From NCBI GenBank assembly GCA_018827585.1, contig JAHJXP010000117.1, positions 1 to 7,447 on the forward strand: a stretch of DNA of 7,447 nucleotides. The letters run 5' to 3'. This DNA comes from Pseudomonadota bacterium (GTDB lineage Bacteria; Desulfobacterota; Syntrophia; Syntrophales; UBA5619). Below, in pieces: positions 1 through 5,846 of the stretch. A program made the translations under genes and the position numbers. The notes under the pieces were generated by a model. That model saw nothing but the letters and a program-made list of their open reading frames with translations, was not told the DNA's origin and did not search any database. The stretch's first letter is position 1, and the number at the start of each line of letters is the position of its first letter.

Positions 1-133
1 CAGCGGCTGACGTACACGCGAGCTTGCTCGCGGGAACGGCTGACCGCTGCATTCGCTTGATGGACCGGCGCGAAGCGCCGGGACAGAAAGCGGATGGTAA
101 TCCGCAGCGCGATGGCGCGGCGCGTAGCGTCCG
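1..133. repeat. GC-rich chain of hairpins, no gene
   Basis: No credible gene is seen in this stretch. It is a run of adjacent inverted repeats. Positions 1-49 fold as CAGCGG...CCGCTG around an inner CGCGAGC-TT-GCTCGCG stem at 17-32. Positions 50-96 fold around CCGGCGC-gaa-GCGCCGG. GCGGAT-ggta-ATCCGC lies at 90-105. GATGGCGCGG (111-120) pairs perfectly with CCGCGCCATC (131-140). The strong folding and the position next to attC2 suggest decayed attC-like sites or a folded intergenic element. I cannot assign it to a known family, and its left edge is cut by the window. Confidence 0.5.
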
Positions 134-201
134 CGCCATCGGCCGGGCTAACAGGTGCGCGGCGGTCTTCCCGCGCATCCTTGTTCAGCCCGATGTTAGA
201 C
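134..201 (-). other. attC site of cassette 2 (attC2), degenerate R' end
   Basis: Read on the minus strand, R'' is GTCTAAC (201-195). Eight bases follow, then a left arm containing TGAACAAGGATGCGCGG. The right arm pairs with it as CTAACAGGTGCGCGG (in complement), leaving unpaired G and A bases on the R'' side, the asymmetry expected of attC. Nine bases after the L' box, where attC1 has its R', this site has GATGGCG (140-134) instead of GTTRRRY, so R' looks mutated or replaced. An alternative R' is GTTAGCC at 152-146, giving a shorter, less symmetric site. R'' is exactly complementary to the start of cassette 2. Confidence 0.6.
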
Positions 202-218
202 CTCATAAATCAAGCGGT

Positions 219-992
219 TCATTTCGGTGTGTATAGGATTGCTGCACCCATCGATTTCATTTCAAAAGGGTTTACGGAAATACCGTATTTTTCTTGAATG
301 AATTTAATCACTGCATCCTTATCATTTCGGGACACATCCGTGTCTGCCACAAAGATCTCCTTTTGATCCTCTAACTTTAAAGGGTCGGTGAGAGCCCGAC
401 TCGACTCAAAGAGTTGGTATAGGACGCTGCCACGAAATTCGGCGAACCGTCTTGAAAAGCTGTTCACACTCAGTTCCGCCCCTCTTCCATTATCAAGAAC
501 AACCGCATCGAGAGATGGGTATTTAAAGAATTCGTTAGGATCGAAGTAGAAACATGTTGCATGCGAGAAACCCCCCGATTGATCGCGGACAAGCAGGTGC
601 CTTGTACCATAGAGAGTGGCCTTCATGAAATCAAACGCGTCAGTGAACAAGGTTTCTATCGCCCTGAACCAAATGCATTTGAAACTCTGGGCGTCATCAG
701 GTGTTTCTTCAAGTTGTCTGACACCCTCTCGGATTATCTTTCCAAAGGTATTCGATCTGCGTAACTGCTTCTCATACGGAACAATCTCCAAATCTTTGGT
801 TTTCTTCAAGGCTGTTGTGAATTCCGGGTGATCCTCTTTAGTCTTGACCTCGATAAGAAACGATTGGGTGTCTTTGGTGGCTCGTATGTCTGCTCTTCGT
901 CCCTTTTGAGGTTCTTCAGGAATCTCAGAAGAACTGAATCCGAAATCCTGAAGTATCTTTATAACAGCCTTCTTTTCGATGTCTTTGGCCAT
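219..992 (-). CDS. Cassette 2 protein, PD-(D/E)XK nuclease-like N-terminus, otherwise unknown
   Basis: This is a 257-residue protein with no signal peptide or membrane segment, so it is probably cytoplasmic. An N-terminal alpha segment (residues 3-19) precedes D35, a strand, and E48-V-K50. That D-x12-E-x-K pattern after a helix is typical of PD-(D/E)XK nuclease folds. The rest (residues 60-257) is mixed alpha/beta with no motif I recognise. The ATG at 992 is chosen because AGAAGGA lies 5 nt upstream. The gene starts about 50 nt after the cassette junction and stops 17 nt before attC2, a normal cassette layout. Base composition is more AT-rich than the 1-200 region and the quinone operon, which fits an acquired gene. 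The nuclease call rests on one short motif. The role is unknown, with phage defence or DNA processing only a guess. Confidence 0.75.
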   Translation of the reverse strand: MAKDIEKKAVIKILQDFGFSSSEIPEEPQKGRRADIRATKDTQSFLIEVKTKEDHPEFTTALKKTKDLEIVPYEKQLRRSNTFGKIIREGVRQLEETPDDAQSFKCIWFRAIETLFTDAFDFMKATLYGTRHLLVRDQSGGFSHATCFYFDPNEFFKYPSLDAVVLDNGRGAELSVNSFSRRFAEFRGSVLYQLFESSRALTDPLKLEDQKEIFVADTDVSRNDKDAVIKFIQEKYGISVNPFEMKSMGAAILYTPK

Positions 993-1039
993 GGGTCCTT
1001 CTAGCTGTGATACAAATCAATAGGGTATGTCAGCCATCT

Positions 1040-1127
1040 GTCTAACGAAAATAATAACCCGCCGGGCCATTGGATGTGGCTGTTTGCTCTAATGGAATCC
1101 CCGGTCGGGTTCATTTGCTGGTTATGT
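1040..1127 (-). other. attC site of cassette 1 (attC1), 88 bp
   Basis: Read on the minus strand, R'' is ACATAAC (1127-1121) and R' is GTTAGAC (1046-1040), a full match to GTTRRRY. The left arm ATGAACCCGACCGG pairs with the right arm, whose complement is ATAACCCGCCGG. This leaves one unpaired G and one unpaired A on the R'' side. The same two-extra-base asymmetry is seen in classical attC sites such as that of aadA, and it fixes the polarity to the minus strand. The middle (about 1065-1098) is an open spacer. Recombination would occur between G1046 and T1045. Confidence 0.82.
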
Positions 1128-1135
1128 GGGCCTGT

Positions 1136-1483
1136 TCATTCCAGCATTTCGTACTCAGCGAACTCTATTTCTTCAATTGGTACCGAGCAGGATTTCAATA
1201 CCCGTTCGTTGTTGTCCCGCACAAAGACGACCATTTTGTTGTGATTGATCGCTGTGTAGTATTCTTCTTTCAGGATTTCCTGGGATTTCTTACTCAAGGT
1301 TTTCAAATAGTCCGCATACGGATATGCGTATATCTTGCATGAGGGCAAGGACAGTTCCATTATCGGTTGCTTCTCCGCGTATCTCTTGTAGAGTATCTGA
1401 ACATGTCCAATATACCGATCAAGAATTCCGAAGAAATCTTCGTTTGTACTCATTTTCATGTCTGACCCATTTGTTTTTTTCAT
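1136..1483 (-). CDS. Cassette 1 protein, unknown, 115 aa
   Basis: I do not recognise the family. The protein is small, charged and soluble-looking, with Lys/Glu-rich helical stretches in the middle (around YLKTLSKKSQEILKEEYY), a hydrophobic strand (KMVVFVRD), and an acidic tail ending EFAEYEMLE. The start chosen is ATG at 1483 (MKKTNGSD), with AAGGA 11 nt upstream. ATG at 1453 (MSTNED, 105 aa) and ATG at 1495 (MRQSMKK) are alternatives in the same frame. The gene begins about 20 nt inside the predicted cassette junction (G1506/T1505) and stops 8 nt before attC1, which is a textbook cassette arrangement. It is the first cassette after attI, the position normally best expressed. Confidence 0.72.
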   Translation of the reverse strand: MKKTNGSDMKMSTNEDFFGILDRYIGHVQILYKRYAEKQPIMELSLPSCKIYAYPYADYLKTLSKKSQEILKEEYYTAINHNKMVVFVRDNNERVLKSCSVPIEEIEFAEYEMLE

Positions 1484-1511
1484 GGATTGTCTCATCCTTA
1501 CATAACAGTGT

Positions 1512-1531
1512 TTATCTGGATCGGTATAAAA
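1512..1531 (-). repeat. Direct repeat copy 2, next to the attI core
   Basis: This 20-bp copy matches the one at 1646-1665 at 18 of 20 positions, in the same orientation and 134 bp apart. It abuts the predicted cassette insertion point. It also overlaps the stop codon of the 49-codon ORF. Confidence 0.65.
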
Positions 1532-1661
1532 CCACAAACACCGCAATATTTGCCGTATAAGACGCCGATGGAAAAGGCAGAGTTTCGATCATAAATATCC
1601 TTATATCGACTATTTGCGTATTTACAACGGTTTTATCGTGGCGTCTTATATGGATCGGCAT
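1512..1661 (-). CDS. Short ORF (49 aa) with strong RBS in the attI region
   Basis: ATG at 1661 follows AGGAGG with a 5-nt gap, the clearest ribosome site in the left half of the window. It lies just after the integrase stop (1680). The product starts MPIHIRRHDKTVV and ends AVFVVLYRSR. It is basic at the N-terminus with a hydrophobic tail and no recognised domain. It stops 28 nt before the cassette 1 start codon. ORF-11 in the attI1 site of class 1 integrons similarly supplies a ribosome site upstream of the first cassette, so this may be a translation leader rather than a functional protein. That role is inferred from position only. Confidence 0.45.
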   Translation of the reverse strand: MPIHIRRHDKTVVNTQIVDIRIFMIETLPFPSASYTANIAVFVVLYRSR

Positions 1662-1665
1662 AAAA
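1646..1665 (-). repeat. Direct repeat copy 1, over the start of the 49-aa ORF
   Basis: This is the second member of the 20-bp repeat pair (18/20 identity with 1512-1531). It spans the ATG of the short ORF and lies 14 nt from the integrase stop. Confidence 0.65.
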
Positions 1666-1679
1666 TCCTCCTGATTCTG

Positions 1680-1850
1680 TCAAAGCGTATCTACCGGACT
1701 GCGCACACCGGTCGGCCCGCGGTTGAGAACATGGGTGTAAATCATCGTCGTCTTCACGTCTTTATGCCCCAAGAGTTCCTGCACCGTCCGAATGTCGTAA
1801 CCGCCTTCCAGCAGGTGGGTTGCAAATGAATGCCGAAATGTATGACTGAT
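1680..1850 (-). pseudogene. intI: Integron integrase (IntI-type tyrosine recombinase), C-terminal fragment
   Basis: Only the last ~57 residues remain, starting ISHTFRHSFATHLL and ending RSPVDTL. Three catalytic elements are present: H-T-F-R (the HxxR pair), the GH of LLGHKD, and the tyrosine nucleophile in MIYTH. The tail THVLNRG-x2-GVRSP is characteristic of integron integrases. The first catalytic arginine, the N-terminal SAM-like domain and most of the catalytic domain are missing. Upstream in frame, similarity fades around 1850 and a TAA occurs at 1884-1886, so the fragment cannot be a working gene. The IS begins less than 80 bp upstream. No N-terminal part is found beyond the IS, so the gene was cut and its front lost. 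The fragment is transcribed toward the cassettes. Confidence 0.85.
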
Positions 1851-1866
1851 CTTTAACAGTTGCCAA

Positions 1867-1885
1867 AAAATAGTTCCACTATTTT
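1867..1885. terminator. AT-rich hairpin between intI fragment and IS
   Basis: AAAATAGT (1867-1874) pairs perfectly with ACTATTTT (1878-1885) across a 3-nt loop. On the plus strand a short A/T tract follows. It could be a weak terminator or a structural part of the IS flank. A second hairpin, GGTGCC/GGCACC, lies at 1895-1920. Confidence 0.3.
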
Positions 1886-1952
1886 AAATAGATGGGTGCC
1901 TTGAAAAAGTTCTTGGCACCACAGATTGCTCTTTGACAACGTGTTTTAGGAG

Positions 1953-3590
1953 TCATGCCACCTCCCGGATCGTCGACGGGACTGCCACACCAACCGCCTG
2001 GAAAACTTTACCGCAGGTCCCGAGGCACTCACTCCTTATGGCGAGCGTCTTGCCCCGGTCTTCAATCGTGATCTCCTGCAGGGCCTTGAGATCCTGCTTG
2101 ATGTCGGCCCATTCGAAGCTGTGACCGGCCTTCTCCAGCCTTCGATCCAGTTCCTTCCGGAGGACCAGGGCCAGGAAGCTGCAAAAGACGTGACCCCGGA
2201 TGGTTTCATCCAGCTGATGGAAGATGGGCCGGGTGTCCAGAACCGACTTCATGTCCCGGAAGACCTGCTCGACATGCCAGAGCTCCTTGTACTTGAGGGC
2301 CGCCTGCTCCGCCGTCAGCGTGGTGTTCGTCTTGAGAACCCACTTCCCGTCGTACCGCGCCTCTTCTTCGATCTTCGCCAGATTGACGGAAACAGTCTCC
2401 CGATCCAGCTTCAGGTACTTCCGGTAGCCCTTGTTTCCCACCAGAGACTTCGGATTGGTCTTGAGCTTCTCCTCCAGGGAGGCAATAATCGCCTGCCGAT
2501 CCGCCGCATCCTTCCGGGCCTGTTTCTCATTGAGGCAGACGATGTAGCGGCGGCCATCCACCATCACCTCCTTGACCTTCAGGGGAGAAGGATCTTTGGC
2601 GGATAAGCCCTCGGGATGAACCTCCCGGTAACGGCCGGCCCGCGAGAGAACCTCCGCCTTCACCTCTTTGCTCCTCCTCATCCGGGCGCCCAAGATGTAC
2701 TCGATCTTCTCCTCCTCCAGGTAGGTCATCGTTTTGGCGCTGATCATCCCTCGATCCGAAACGACGCAGATCCGTCCGATGGCAAACCGGCTCCGCAGTC
2801 TCTTGATCACCGGGACGAGCGTCGTCACATCTGTCGTGTTCCCCGGCCACATCTCGCAGCAGACCGGCTGACCGTGATCGTCCAGGATGACCCCCACCAC
2901 CATCTGATTGAGGTCGGGACGGTGATCCTTGGTGTGGCCCAGCTCACCGATGGTCTCGCCTCCTTCTCCCTCGAAGTAGATGGAGGTCGTGTCGAAAAAG
3001 ACGCAATCCAAACCGCTGAAAAGATCACGGCGCGCCAGGAACAGATCCTCTTCGATGACATCCTTCGTGCAGCGCGGGGCGAAGGGGGTGCAGTCCTTCT
3101 GGTCTTCGAGTTCCTCTCCCAGGAAGGCCATCGCCCGGTAGAGATGATGCAGGGACAGGGCGTCGACGTCGCCGATCACGTAATCCCGATGCCAGCGGTC
3201 ACAGGAGCGATCCGAACCGGATACGAAGAGTCGATGCAAAACCGTCAGAAATACCGCCCTTTCGACATCGAACTCGAACTTCCTCTCCGCCAGAAGACGG
3301 CGGATGATCTTGCCGATCTCCAGCTCTTTCCAAAGCCTCTCGCAGATCAGGGCCGGACCAATCTTCTTCGCATCTGCCCGGACGTCGCTCTTCCCGGACA
3401 GGACCAGAAGAACCTTCTCCGAAAATCGGGAAAGGGAGCGCACCAGGTTCTCGATCTCTCCCTTCTCTTGGATCTGATCCATCCTGCCGATGGTGGCGAC
3501 GACCCGCTGGATGGTCTTGGTGCCTTCCCGCCGGTTTTGGACGATCTGGAGGTACTCATACAGACCGGATTTTTTCACTCTCGCAAACAT
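1953..3590 (-). CDS. IS1634-family transposase
   Basis: This 545-residue DDE transposase would cut and move the element. It is full length for the family. The N-terminus (about 1-60, MFARVKKSGLYEYLQIV) is the usual IS1634-type start. Catalytic residues are visible as D200 in FFDTTSIYFEG, D279 in VVSDRGM and E441 in WHVEQVFRDMKS, the last lying in the YREK-like region of IS4-type enzymes. Further typical motifs are GHTKDHRPDLNQMVVG (about 218-233) and the RGHVFCSFLALVL helix (465-477). ATG at 3590 follows AAGGAGGA with a 4-nt gap. The reading frame is unbroken, so the element may be active or recently arrived. A TTGACA promoter lies about 50 nt upstream. Large open frames on the opposite strand are composition shadows. 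Confidence 0.95.
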   Translation of the reverse strand: MFARVKKSGLYEYLQIVQNRREGTKTIQRVVATIGRMDQIQEKGEIENLVRSLSRFSEKVLLVLSGKSDVRADAKKIGPALICERLWKELEIGKIIRRLLAERKFEFDVERAVFLTVLHRLFVSGSDRSCDRWHRDYVIGDVDALSLHHLYRAMAFLGEELEDQKDCTPFAPRCTKDVIEEDLFLARRDLFSGLDCVFFDTTSIYFEGEGGETIGELGHTKDHRPDLNQMVVGVILDDHGQPVCCEMWPGNTTDVTTLVPVIKRLRSRFAIGRICVVSDRGMISAKTMTYLEEEKIEYILGARMRRSKEVKAEVLSRAGRYREVHPEGLSAKDPSPLKVKEVMVDGRRYIVCLNEKQARKDAADRQAIIASLEEKLKTNPKSLVGNKGYRKYLKLDRETVSVNLAKIEEEARYDGKWVLKTNTTLTAEQAALKYKELWHVEQVFRDMKSVLDTRPIFHQLDETIRGHVFCSFLALVLRKELDRRLEKAGHSFEWADIKQDLKALQEITIEDRGKTLAIRSECLGTCGKVFQAVGVAVPSTIREVA

Positions 3591-3617
3591 GGGGTCCTCC
3601 TTGAATTAGTCACCCCA

Positions 3618-3646
3618 TATTTAGGATAATAACTTCAAGATGTCAA
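3618..3646 (-). promoter_or_regulatory. Promoter of the transposase gene
   Basis: On the minus strand a perfect -35 TTGACA (3646-3641) is followed by a 17-nt spacer and TAAATA (3623-3618), a poor but AT-rich -10. The ribosome site AAGGAGGA and ATG follow about 20-30 nt downstream. Confidence 0.55.
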
Positions 3647-3710
3647 GCAAAATCAATCTATCCTGTGGCACCACATTTTTGAGATTTTTTGGATTTTTCA
3701 AAGAGCCATC

Positions 3711-3735
3711 TAATCATTACAAAGAGTTATGATTA
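3711..3735. terminator. Inverted repeat at the 3' end of the RTX gene
   Basis: TAATCAT (3711-3717) and ATGATTA (3729-3735) are perfect complements across an 11-nt loop. The repeat overlaps the TAA stop of the RTX gene. It is AT-only in most pairs with no long T run, so it would be a weak terminator at best. Confidence 0.25.
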
Positions 3736-5083
3736 ATCTGCTGTAAAAGAAAAGCCATAGTTTTCAAGGATGCAGATATCGCTGAAGCTGACGCCCCCCA
3801 CGGTCCCGTTCGTATCCACAGAGACGATGATATTGTTTCCACTCTGCCTTACATTGACGATGTCGTTGACATTCCCTCCACCGATGTCGAGCAGGTCAGA
3901 GAGGTCGAGCTTGTCGTTCTGGGTAGCACTGTAATCCGTTATCGTGTCCACGCTGGCCGCGTCGCCCTTCAGGAACCTGAGTGTGTCGCTGCCTGCTCCG
4001 CCGGTCAGGGTGTCAGCCCCAGCGCCGCCGATCAGGATGTCGTTTCCGTCTCCACCCACAAGAATGTCGTTGCCGCCGCCGCCCATGAGCACGTCATTCC
4101 CCGAAGAGCCGTTGAGCGTGTCGTTGAAGTTGGTGCCGATCACGCCTTCCATATTCTTGTAAGTATTGTTGTTACCCAGTCCAGCTGAATTCAAGCTGTA
4201 GCTCGTGTCTGTGGCGCTCTGAACAAGCGTAAAGGTGATCACTTCCGTCGCATCGGAAAGATCAAGAAGGTCGATTCCCGCACTGCCGTTCATGCTATCG
4301 TTGTTGCCGGCGCCGCCTCTCAGGATGTCATTGCCCGAGCCACCATTCAGAACATCGCTGCCACTACCGCCGATCAAGACAACTCCGCCGGTGCCACTTG
4401 TTAGGGTGTCATCTGCGCCCTTCCCGTCAATATAGGCGCCTTGATAGGGACCTACACGACTGAGATTAATGGTGTCTCTGTTTGCTGATCCAGTTCCATC
4501 AAGAGTGCTAACCACGTTCACCGTCACGGTTCCCGTGTGTAAGCCACCCGCCCCATCGGTAATTGTGTAGGTGAAGGTGCGTACGGTTGGAGACGCAGTA
4601 CTGCCGCCATCCGAGGTAGTTCTGAACGAGAACGTGCCGTCGCCGTTGACCGAAGGATTGGTTGTGAACTGCCCAGCCGCCGCGCTGAAGCCAGTAATGC
4701 TGATCGCGACACCGTCAATGTCCGTGTCGTTCCCCAGCAACACGCTTACCGGCAATGTGACGGTCGTGCTGTTCGACACCCAAAGCGTGTCGGCATTCGC
4801 GACCGGACCATCGTTGACTGGGGTCACGGAGAGGGTGACGGTCTGGCTGACCGTTTCGTACTGGCAGGGGCACTGTCGTCGTCGTCGAGCGACCAGAGAG
4901 ACTTGGCGTTGCCCCCAAGATCATTGCCCATCACATCAAGCGTGATGATACCGAGCGAGTCTTCGGTGAGGCCGGTTTTGGTGGCAGTGAAGAAGTCATC
5001 CCCGACTTGTGGCGTGTTTCCATTTTCTATACGAACGAAACAGTGATTCCCTTAGTGGTGCTGGTTCCGCTGATGGTAGCCAT
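3733..5083 (-). pseudogene. RTX/cadherin-like secreted protein gene, frameshifted
   Basis: The original start is ATG at 5083 with AAGGAGG 8 nt upstream (MATISGTSTTKG). That frame stops at 5027. The protein then continues in a second frame (RIENGNTPQVGDDFF... to LDVMGNDLGGNAKSLWSLDDDDSAPA, about 5030-4862). It continues in a third frame from about 4860 (YETVSQTVTLSV) to the stop at 3733. The third segment has a cadherin/Ig-like domain (PVNDGPVANADT...LLGNDTDIDG). Two blocks of glycine/aspartate nonapeptide repeats of the GGxGNDxL type follow, about ten copies, which in this family bind calcium. The C-terminal tail ends NIIVSVDTNG...FSFTAD, as in type I-secreted RTX proteins. In relatives the SLDD segment leads into a long domain, so the abrupt join near 4862 suggests an internal deletion as well as frameshifts. 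Confidence 0.75.
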
Positions 5084-5105
5084 TTTGAATCCTCCTTATA
5101 AATGA

Positions 5106-5739
5106 ATGAATGATGCCGTCACAAATCTTCGCCGCTATGGGACTCAACGCCGAAAAAGACCGACGCCGCCTTCGCAAAGCGCCTTTATCTTCTACAGACC
5201 GGCGACCCCGCCGCATCCGGAGCAGCTCTACTACAACGAAGATGCCTGCTCCATCCTTGCCAGGTACGCCCAATCCCAGGGCAACCAGACCGATATTCCG
5301 CCCTACGTATCGTCCCTCTGCCTGAAGTGGTCGGAAACGCTCGAGAGTCACCCGGTCAGGCGCCGTCTTCCGGCAGCGTGAACGGCGGAACGGGGATGAG
5401 GCACATCGCCGTGCTGGAGAGCGAAAAGAGGAAATACGTGGTGAAGGCACCGCGCTTTCGGGCAGTCCGGCGTCACAGGGGGAGAAGCAGTATCTTTTCG
5501 TCATGGAGCGGGCGTCGGCGGAGAGTGCGAACCTCTCGATGATCTTCCGAAAATACAAGCTGAGCGTCCGGGAGCAGGAGATCGTCCGGCTGCTTCTGGC
5601 GGGGGGCAGCAACAAGGAGATCGCCCATCGCCTCCGCCTGAGCGAGAACACGATCAAGGGGTACATGAAGCTCCTGATGAGGAAGCTCGGTGTGAACAAC
5701 CGGGCTGGGATCATCGCGGCGCTGCTGGTGGAGAAATAA
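5106..5739 (+). pseudogene. LuxR-type transcriptional regulator gene, frameshifted
   Basis: The coding signal runs through three frames. The first is 5106 to about 5350 (FIFYRPATPPHPEQLYYNEDACSIL, a PAS-like start seen in small LuxR-type regulators). The second is about 5350-5457 (MRHIAVLESEKRKYVVKAPRF). The third runs from about 5470 to the stop at 5739. The last part is an intact LuxR/GerE helix-turn-helix: LSVREQEIVRLLLAGGSNKEIAHRLRL followed by SENTIKGYMKLLMRKLGV. The HTH alone could start at ATG 5503 (78 aa), so a bare DNA-binding domain might still be made. The start is unclear: four overlapping ATGs lie in AATGAATGAATGATG (5101-5115), and frame +1 (MMPSQIFAAMGLNAEKDRRRL) also looks protein-like, hinting at a third shift. 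It is divergent from the RTX gene and may once have controlled it. Confidence 0.7.
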
Positions 5740-5781
5740 ACCCGGACAGTTTGCGTGCTGCTGACTTGATCCATTTTGATC

Positions 5782-5811
5782 TTGACAACCCCCCCTGTTT
5801 GCCGGTATGAA
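5782..5811 (+). promoter_or_regulatory. Promoter of the quinone operon
   Basis: A perfect -35 TTGACA (5782-5787) and a -10 TATGAA (5806-5811) are separated by 18 nt. The predicted transcript starts near 5818, leaving a leader of about 30 nt before the prenyltransferase. No riboswitch-size leader is present. Confidence 0.65.
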
Positions 5812-5846
5812 TACCCGACTTATTAAGTGAAAATGGCACATTGCCC

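Larger units (their letters stand above)
1500..1680 (-). other. Putative attI region of the integron
   Basis: It lies between the integrase stop codon and the first cassette. The core GTTATGT (1506-1500, minus strand) is where cassette 1 joins, shown by its complementarity to R'' of attC1. Two 20-bp direct repeats sharing TTTTAT-CCGATCCA-ATAA lie at 1665-1646 and 1531-1512 (18/20 identical). The nearer one ends 5 nt before the core. They could be integrase-binding repeats like those known in attI1. An 11-bp inverted repeat, TATAAGACGCC (1556-1566) with GGCGTCTTATA (1640-1650), also falls here. Confidence 0.55.
134..1850 (-). mobile_element. Integron remnant with two cassettes, integrase co-oriented with the array
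   Basis: On the minus strand the order is integrase C-terminal fragment, putative attI, cassette 1, attC1, cassette 2, attC2. Both cassettes obey the classical rule: the bases after the recombination point at the cassette start are complementary to the R'' box of that cassette's own attC. Cassette 1 is GTTATGT at 1506-1500 against ACATAAC at 1127-1121. Cassette 2 is GTTAGAC at 1046-1040 against GTCTAAC at 201-195. Both cassette genes read in the expected direction with short leaders and stop within 20 nt of their attC. Usually intI diverges from the cassettes. Here it points into them, as reported for the Treponema denticola integron. The integrase is truncated, so the array can no longer be moved by its own enzyme. 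Confidence 0.72.
1926..3708 (-). mobile_element. IS1634-type (IS4-like DDE) insertion sequence, about 1.8 kb
   Basis: The limits are estimated from an inverted repeat: GCTCTTTGA at 1928-1936 and its complement TCAAAGAGC at 3698-3706, with weaker extension on both sides. A competing clue is a 10-bp direct repeat, TGGCACCACA, at 1914-1923 and 3666-3675, which could be a target duplication or part of the ends. The interior holds one complete transposase gene and its promoter. IS1634-family members can create unusually long target duplications, so flank-based boundary calls are uncertain by some tens of bases. Confidence 0.7.

Noticed and set aside
24..297. Two ~70-codon plus-strand open frames at the left edge
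   Set aside because: They run through palindromic DNA and into attC2 and the end of the cassette 2 gene, with no protein-like sequence.
1040..1127. Reading attC1 on the plus strand (R'' GTCTAAC, R' GTTATGT)
   Set aside because: The unpaired G and A bases lie on the arm next to ACATAAC, which must be the R'' side. GTTATGT fits GTTRRRY less well than GTTAGAC. Both cassette genes also read on the minus strand.
2121..2606. 161-codon plus-strand open frame
   Set aside because: It is a shadow of the transposase reading frame, leucine/arginine-rich with no protein features.
2616..3629. 337-codon plus-strand open frame opposite the transposase
   Set aside because: It is antisense to a transposase with catalytic motifs and arises from its codon bias. 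It has no recognisable domain and no plausible initiation context.
5101..5115. Tandem ATGA units as a possible phase-variable repeat
   Set aside because: There are only about three units, which also arise simply from overlapping ATG/TGA. That is too short to claim slippage, although it lies at the regulator start.
5080..5140. TTGTGA-N18-TATAAG as promoter of the RTX gene
   Set aside because: The -10 would sit against the ribosome site, placing the transcript start too close to the ATG to retain the Shine-Dalgarno.
5052..5774. 240-codon minus-strand open frame
   Set aside because: It is Arg/Ser-rich and antisense to the LuxR-type gene, including its conserved HTH. It also overlaps the RTX gene start.
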